Positions 6,994 through 9,515 of a stretch of DNA of 9,515 bases are shown one piece after another (position 1 is the first letter of the stretch; every line of letters starts with the position of its first letter). Both the position numbers and the translations under genes were made by a program. Source of the DNA: Bacteroidota bacterium (GTDB lineage Bacteria > Bacteroidota > Bacteroidia > Flavobacteriales > Flavobacteriaceae); contig JAEZGB010000010.1 in assembly GCA_023437485.1 (NCBI GenBank), positions 1 through 9,515 of the forward strand. The letters are read 5' to 3'. The notes below the pieces were generated by a model. The model worked only from the letters and a program-made list of their open reading frames with translations, did no database searches and was not told the DNA's origin.

Positions 6994-7386
6994 ATGAAAA
7001 CAGGAAATTTTATTGCCGGTGGCATTGCCGGAGGAATAACCGACTTTTTACTGGGCTGGATATTCTACGGAATAATCTTTCAGGAATATTTCGCGACCGG
7101 TGAGCCCAATTTGGGCATGATCATAGGCGGATGCATGAGCTTTGGATTTTTGATCTCCTACATTTTTGTGCGATGGGCCAGCGTGACCACCTTTTCCGGT
7201 GGCGTTTTGGCGGGCACTGCACTGGGCCTGATCATGGGGATCATGAACAACTTTTTTATGGCAGCCGATGACGCCGTGGTGAACTGGACCAAATTCCTGC
7301 TCGATGTAGGGGTCAGCATCGTGATTGGTGCTTTGGTGGGCGGTGTTGTGGCCGCGGTCAACGGGGCGATGTCCCGCCGCACATAG
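6994..7386 (+). CDS. Small tetraspanning membrane protein, function unknown
   Basis: A 130-residue, highly hydrophobic protein with four predicted helices at about 6-29, 40-60, 66-88 and 103-124. The helices are rich in glycine (AGGIAGG, IIGG, GGVLAGTALG, GALVGG), which favours tight helix packing. The first connecting loop (30-39) is polar, and the middle of the protein reads GGCMSFGFLISYIFVRWASVTTFSGG. The pattern resembles uncharacterised short inner-membrane proteins I associate with Bacteroidota, beginning MKT.FI.GGI.GGI.DFLLGWIFYG. I know no assigned function and see no catalytic motif. The ATG at 6994 follows an AT-rich leader with nested inverted repeats. A strong terminator follows the TAG stop, so this gene ends its transcription unit. 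Coding is supported by an uninterrupted frame with clear membrane periodicity. Possible roles such as a transport accessory or stress protein would be guesses. Confidence 0.85.
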   Translation: MKTGNFIAGGIAGGITDFLLGWIFYGIIFQEYFATGEPNLGMIIGGCMSFGFLISYIFVRWASVTTFSGGVLAGTALGLIMGIMNNFFMAADDAVVNWTKFLLDVGVSIVIGALVGGVVAAVNGAMSRRT

Positions 7387-7404
7387 CATTCCGAATAACC
7401 AATT

Positions 7405-7427
7405 AAGCTCCTTCGGGGGCTTTTTTT
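7405..7427 (+). terminator. UUCG-capped intrinsic terminator
   Basis: AAGCTCC (7405-7411) pairs with GGGGCTT (7416-7422), including one T-G wobble, around a C(TTCG)G tetraloop, followed by a seven-T tract (7421-7427). It lies 18 bases after the stop of the small membrane protein. The T-tract overlaps the first bases of the convergent peptidase gene's stop codon, so the two genes meet with almost no spacer. On the minus strand it has no U-tract and would be a poor terminator. Confidence 0.9.
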
Positions 7428-8514
7428 AGTTTACGGCTGTAGTGACCGAAAGGTGCAGGAACCCGCGGCTTCCATCGGAAGAACGCACATGCAGCCAGTC
7501 GCTCGTGCGGCCCAGAACCTTGAATCTTGAATCGCGCGGGACCTGGGCAATGATTGAGGCAGACGCATTTGGCGAGGACCTGAAATTAGCTTTATTGGTG
7601 CCGATTTTTACCGATGGCGACTTGGCTGCCATTGAGAAAGAGGTAGCCGACATTGGATTGGACTGATAGACGAACGGCAGAGGGTCTACCGCGCCCGATG
7701 AGCCATAGATTCCAAAGTGCAGGTGTGGCGGGGTGCCTTTTGCATTTCCGGTATTCCCCACAAAACCAAGCGTGTCGCCGGCTTTGACCCGACTGCCCGA
7801 ACCCACCGCAATTCCATCCAGATGCGCGTAATAAACCGAATGTCCCATCAGTCCCAATCTTTGCCAGACCTGCTTGCCGCCAAGGCCTCGCTCACCGGTA
7901 TAGGTCACAAAACCATCGGCTACGGCCACCACCGGAGTTCCGCGTTTGGCAAAAATGTCAATTCCCTCATGGCGGCGCTTACCCCCATCGCGTACATCGG
8001 CCCAAAAACTTTGGATCGCGGAATTTCCCTTACCTGCCACCGGGAAACCCAGGCTCGCCCCTTTCTCCATTTGCACCAGGATATCACCGGTGGTTTCAAG
8101 GCCTGGCTGGATAATGAGCGTAAAATGTGATGTTTCCCGGGCCGTGAATGTCAGTGAGCCCAATGTGTCGGAGGTTGCAATGGCTTGGGCGGATGCATTT
8201 TGCAATTCCGACAGCACCGCGGCCGTCGCCTTGACCTTAACGGAGATGCGCTCGCCCTGCCGAAGGTCAATGCGGTAGGATGTTGCTTCGCGGCCGGTGC
8301 TGAAGCTTTGCCTTTCGGCGTAGGGCAATGAAACCGATACCGGATGCAAAACAGCCTCGCGAAAGCCCGCCTGCCATTGCCCAAGCATCGGGTGTTTTTT
8401 AAACTTTCTCTCATGGGCCTCACGGGCGGTCTCACGTTCAAAAGGGCCTGCGCCTGAACAGGATATGAGCCAGATCGGTAAAAAGAATAGGAAGGCAAGC
8501 GGAAGTTTTTTCAT
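7426..8514 (-). CDS. M23 (LytM-type) lipoprotein peptidase with SH3-like C-terminal domain
   Basis: A 362-residue predicted envelope endopeptidase acting on peptidoglycan cross-bridges or stem peptides. A short charged and hydrophobic leader ends in the lipobox LISC, with Cys19 as lipidation site, so the protein is probably an outer- or inner-membrane lipoprotein in the periplasm. Residues about 55-150 look like an all-beta region (YRIDLRQGERISVKV ... HFTLIIQPG ... ILVQM), resembling PPC-type beta-sandwich modules. The M23 domain covers about 155-280: HEGIDIF gives zinc ligands His182 and Asp186, YYAHLD gives His231, and PPHLHFG gives His264 and His266, so all metal and catalytic positions are present and it should be active. 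Residues about 303-357 (KANFRSSPNASASII, DWLHVRSSDGSRGFL) match a bacterial SH3 domain, a likely wall-binding module. The start ATG at 8514 directly precedes the signal. It lies 68 bases downstream of the cytochrome assembly gene on the same strand and could be its operon partner; I see no clear promoter between them. Confidence 0.92.
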   Translation of the reverse strand: MKKLPLAFLFFLPIWLISCSGAGPFERETAREAHERKFKKHPMLGQWQAGFREAVLHPVSVSLPYAERQSFSTGREATSYRIDLRQGERISVKVKATAAVLSELQNASAQAIATSDTLGSLTFTARETSHFTLIIQPGLETTGDILVQMEKGASLGFPVAGKGNSAIQSFWADVRDGGKRRHEGIDIFAKRGTPVVAVADGFVTYTGERGLGGKQVWQRLGLMGHSVYYAHLDGIAVGSGSRVKAGDTLGFVGNTGNAKGTPPHLHFGIYGSSGAVDPLPFVYQSNPMSATSFSMAAKSPSVKIGTNKANFRSSPNASASIIAQVPRDSRFKVLGRTSDWLHVRSSDGSRGFLHLSVTTAVN

Positions 8515-8582
8515 CGGCGCCCCGCCTTGCCAAGACCGTGCCGCCTGCGCCCGCCGAATGCTTTTAGGGCGTTAATTTGCCC

Positions 8583-9515
8583 TTAAATTTTATTGTGCTT
8601 CCTGTATCGCCAGTAAACCAGCGCCGAAAACAACAGGAATCCCGCGAGGACATACAGGTAAACCGTAACGTTTTGGCGCTCGCCGGAGGCATACGAATGC
8701 AACCCGCTCAGGTGAAAGTTCACCCCGAAATAGGTCATCAGGATTGATGCGAAGGCCAGCACGCTCATGAAATTGTAGATGAATTTTCCGCGGAGCGCAG
8801 GAACAAAGCGCATGTGAATCACGAAGGCGTAAACCATAATGGAAATCAGTGCCCAGGTTTCCTTCGGGTCCCATCCCCAATAACGCCCCCAACTCTCATT
8901 TGCCCATTGCCCGCCCAGGAAGTTCCCAATAGTGAGCAACACCAACCCGATGGTGAGCGCCATTTCATTGATATAGGTGATTTCCTTGATATGAAGTTGC
9001 ATCCGGCTCTTGTTGGCCGTATTGGTAAAAAGCATCAGCAGCATGGCTACAATTCCCAGGACCATGCCCAACGCGAAAGGCCCGTAACTGGCCACGATTA
9101 CCGCGACGTGTATCATTAGCCAATAGGAATTTAACACCGGTTGCAGGTTGGCGATCGAAGGATCCATCCAACTCCAGTGCGCGATCATCAGGATCATCGA
9201 GGTGACAAAGGTTCCCGAGGCTACCGTGAGTTTGGATTTGCGGTCAAAGGCCAGGGTAAAGAACATTGTGGCCCAGGCAACATAGATCATCGATTCATAA
9301 GCGTCGCTCCAGGGCGCGTGTCCCGAAATATACCATCTCACGATAAGCCCGACGGTGTGCACCACAAAGAAAAAGCCGATCAGGATATGAAAGGCGTTGA
9401 TGGCCATCCGCACGGGTTTGGTGTTGTAAAAAATACTGATGATGGTCAAAATAAGCATCAGTACCCCTGCCACCATATACAGGTAGTACAGGTTTTTGAA
9501 CACATCGTACTTGTT
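8583..9515 (-). CDS. ccsA: Cytochrome c assembly protein, CcsA/ResC part (5' end outside window)
   Basis: This multi-pass inner-membrane protein handles heme for system II cytochrome c maturation. The 310 visible residues include the diagnostic tryptophan-rich heme-handling motif WGRYWGWDPKETWALI (209-224, counted from the right window edge). Conserved histidines are visible: His53 in a helix, His66 in SGHAPWSDAYES, His136 in SYWLMIHV, and His273 in GLHSYASGE. About eight hydrophobic helices can be seen. The frame stays open to the window edge (NKYDVFKNLYYLYM), and the first possible start, GTG at 9503, lies inside a segment that reads as continuous protein. Bacteroidota commonly encode a fused ResB-ResC (CcsBA) protein of about 1,000 residues, so this is probably its C-terminal third, although a stand-alone CcsA starting just outside is possible. 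The M23 lipoprotein gene follows on the same strand. Confidence 0.92.
   Translation of the reverse strand, partial: NKYDVFKNLYYLYMVAGVLMLILTIISIFYNTKPVRMAINAFHILIGFFFVVHTVGLIVRWYISGHAPWSDAYESMIYVAWATMFFTLAFDRKSKLTVASGTFVTSMILMIAHWSWMDPSIANLQPVLNSYWLMIHVAVIVASYGPFALGMVLGIVAMLLMLFTNTANKSRMQLHIKEITYINEMALTIGLVLLTIGNFLGGQWANESWGRYWGWDPKETWALISIMVYAFVIHMRFVPALRGKFIYNFMSVLAFASILMTYFGVNFHLSGLHSYASGERQNVTVYLYVLAGFLLFSALVYWRYRKHNKI

Noticed and set aside
8566..8583. AGGGC/GCCCT inverted repeat after the ccsA stop as a terminator
   Set aside because: The stem is five base pairs with an eight-base loop, and A rather than T follows it on the minus strand, so it is unlikely to terminate ccsA transcription.
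1..9515. CRISPR arrays, insertion sequences, attachment sites, tRNA or rRNA genes
   Set aside because: I saw no regularly spaced repeats, transposase or integrase-like proteins, or tRNA-like cloverleaf sequences; nearly all of the window is accounted for by ordinary genes.

Overview
The window looks like chromosomal DNA of a Bacteroidota bacterium with a fairly high GC content. Four things point there. The partial PurL has the long single-chain form with the Bacteroidota-style glutaminase tail (PHIERSIFPWNWAYYP). The cytochrome c assembly protein resembles the CcsA half of fused CcsBA proteins. The small four-helix membrane protein belongs to a type I associate with this phylum. Start sites lack clear Shine-Dalgarno sequences, and several TAnnTTTG-like -7 elements are present. 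I cannot name the genus; an intergenic structured element hints at Flavobacteriia or relatives.

Layout from left to right: (1) 2-2377, + strand, the C-terminal two thirds of purL, running in from the left edge. (2) 2378-2525, a convergent intergenic region with a bidirectional hairpin terminator, a folded GC-rich element and a second hairpin terminator for the opposite strand. (3) 5032-2526, - strand, a two-gene operon: an LtaS/MdoB-like phosphoglycerol-transferase-type membrane enzyme, then a membrane-anchored CX5R (dual-specificity type) phosphatase, joined by a 4-base ATGA stop/start overlap. (4) 5033-5121, a divergent promoter region. (5) 5122-6897, + strand, a long-chain acyl-CoA synthetase (FadD/FAA1 type). 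(6) 6994-7386, + strand, a small tetraspanning membrane protein of unknown function, preceded by a leader that can fold up to its start codon and followed by a UUCG-capped terminator. (7) 8514-7426, - strand, an M23/LytM-type lipoprotein peptidase with a C-terminal SH3-like domain. (8) 9515-8583, - strand, the C-terminal CcsA part of a cytochrome c assembly protein running off the right edge.

Most of this is housekeeping: purine synthesis, fatty acid activation, envelope maintenance and cytochrome c maturation. The genes do not form one pathway. The clearest functional unit is the translationally coupled LtaS-like enzyme and CX5R phosphatase, whose active domains are both predicted to face the periplasm; together they could modify envelope phospho-groups. 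I see no transposon, CRISPR array, tRNA, rRNA or defence system. The items that merit a second look are that pair, the structured element at 2424-2528 and the folded leader before the small membrane protein.
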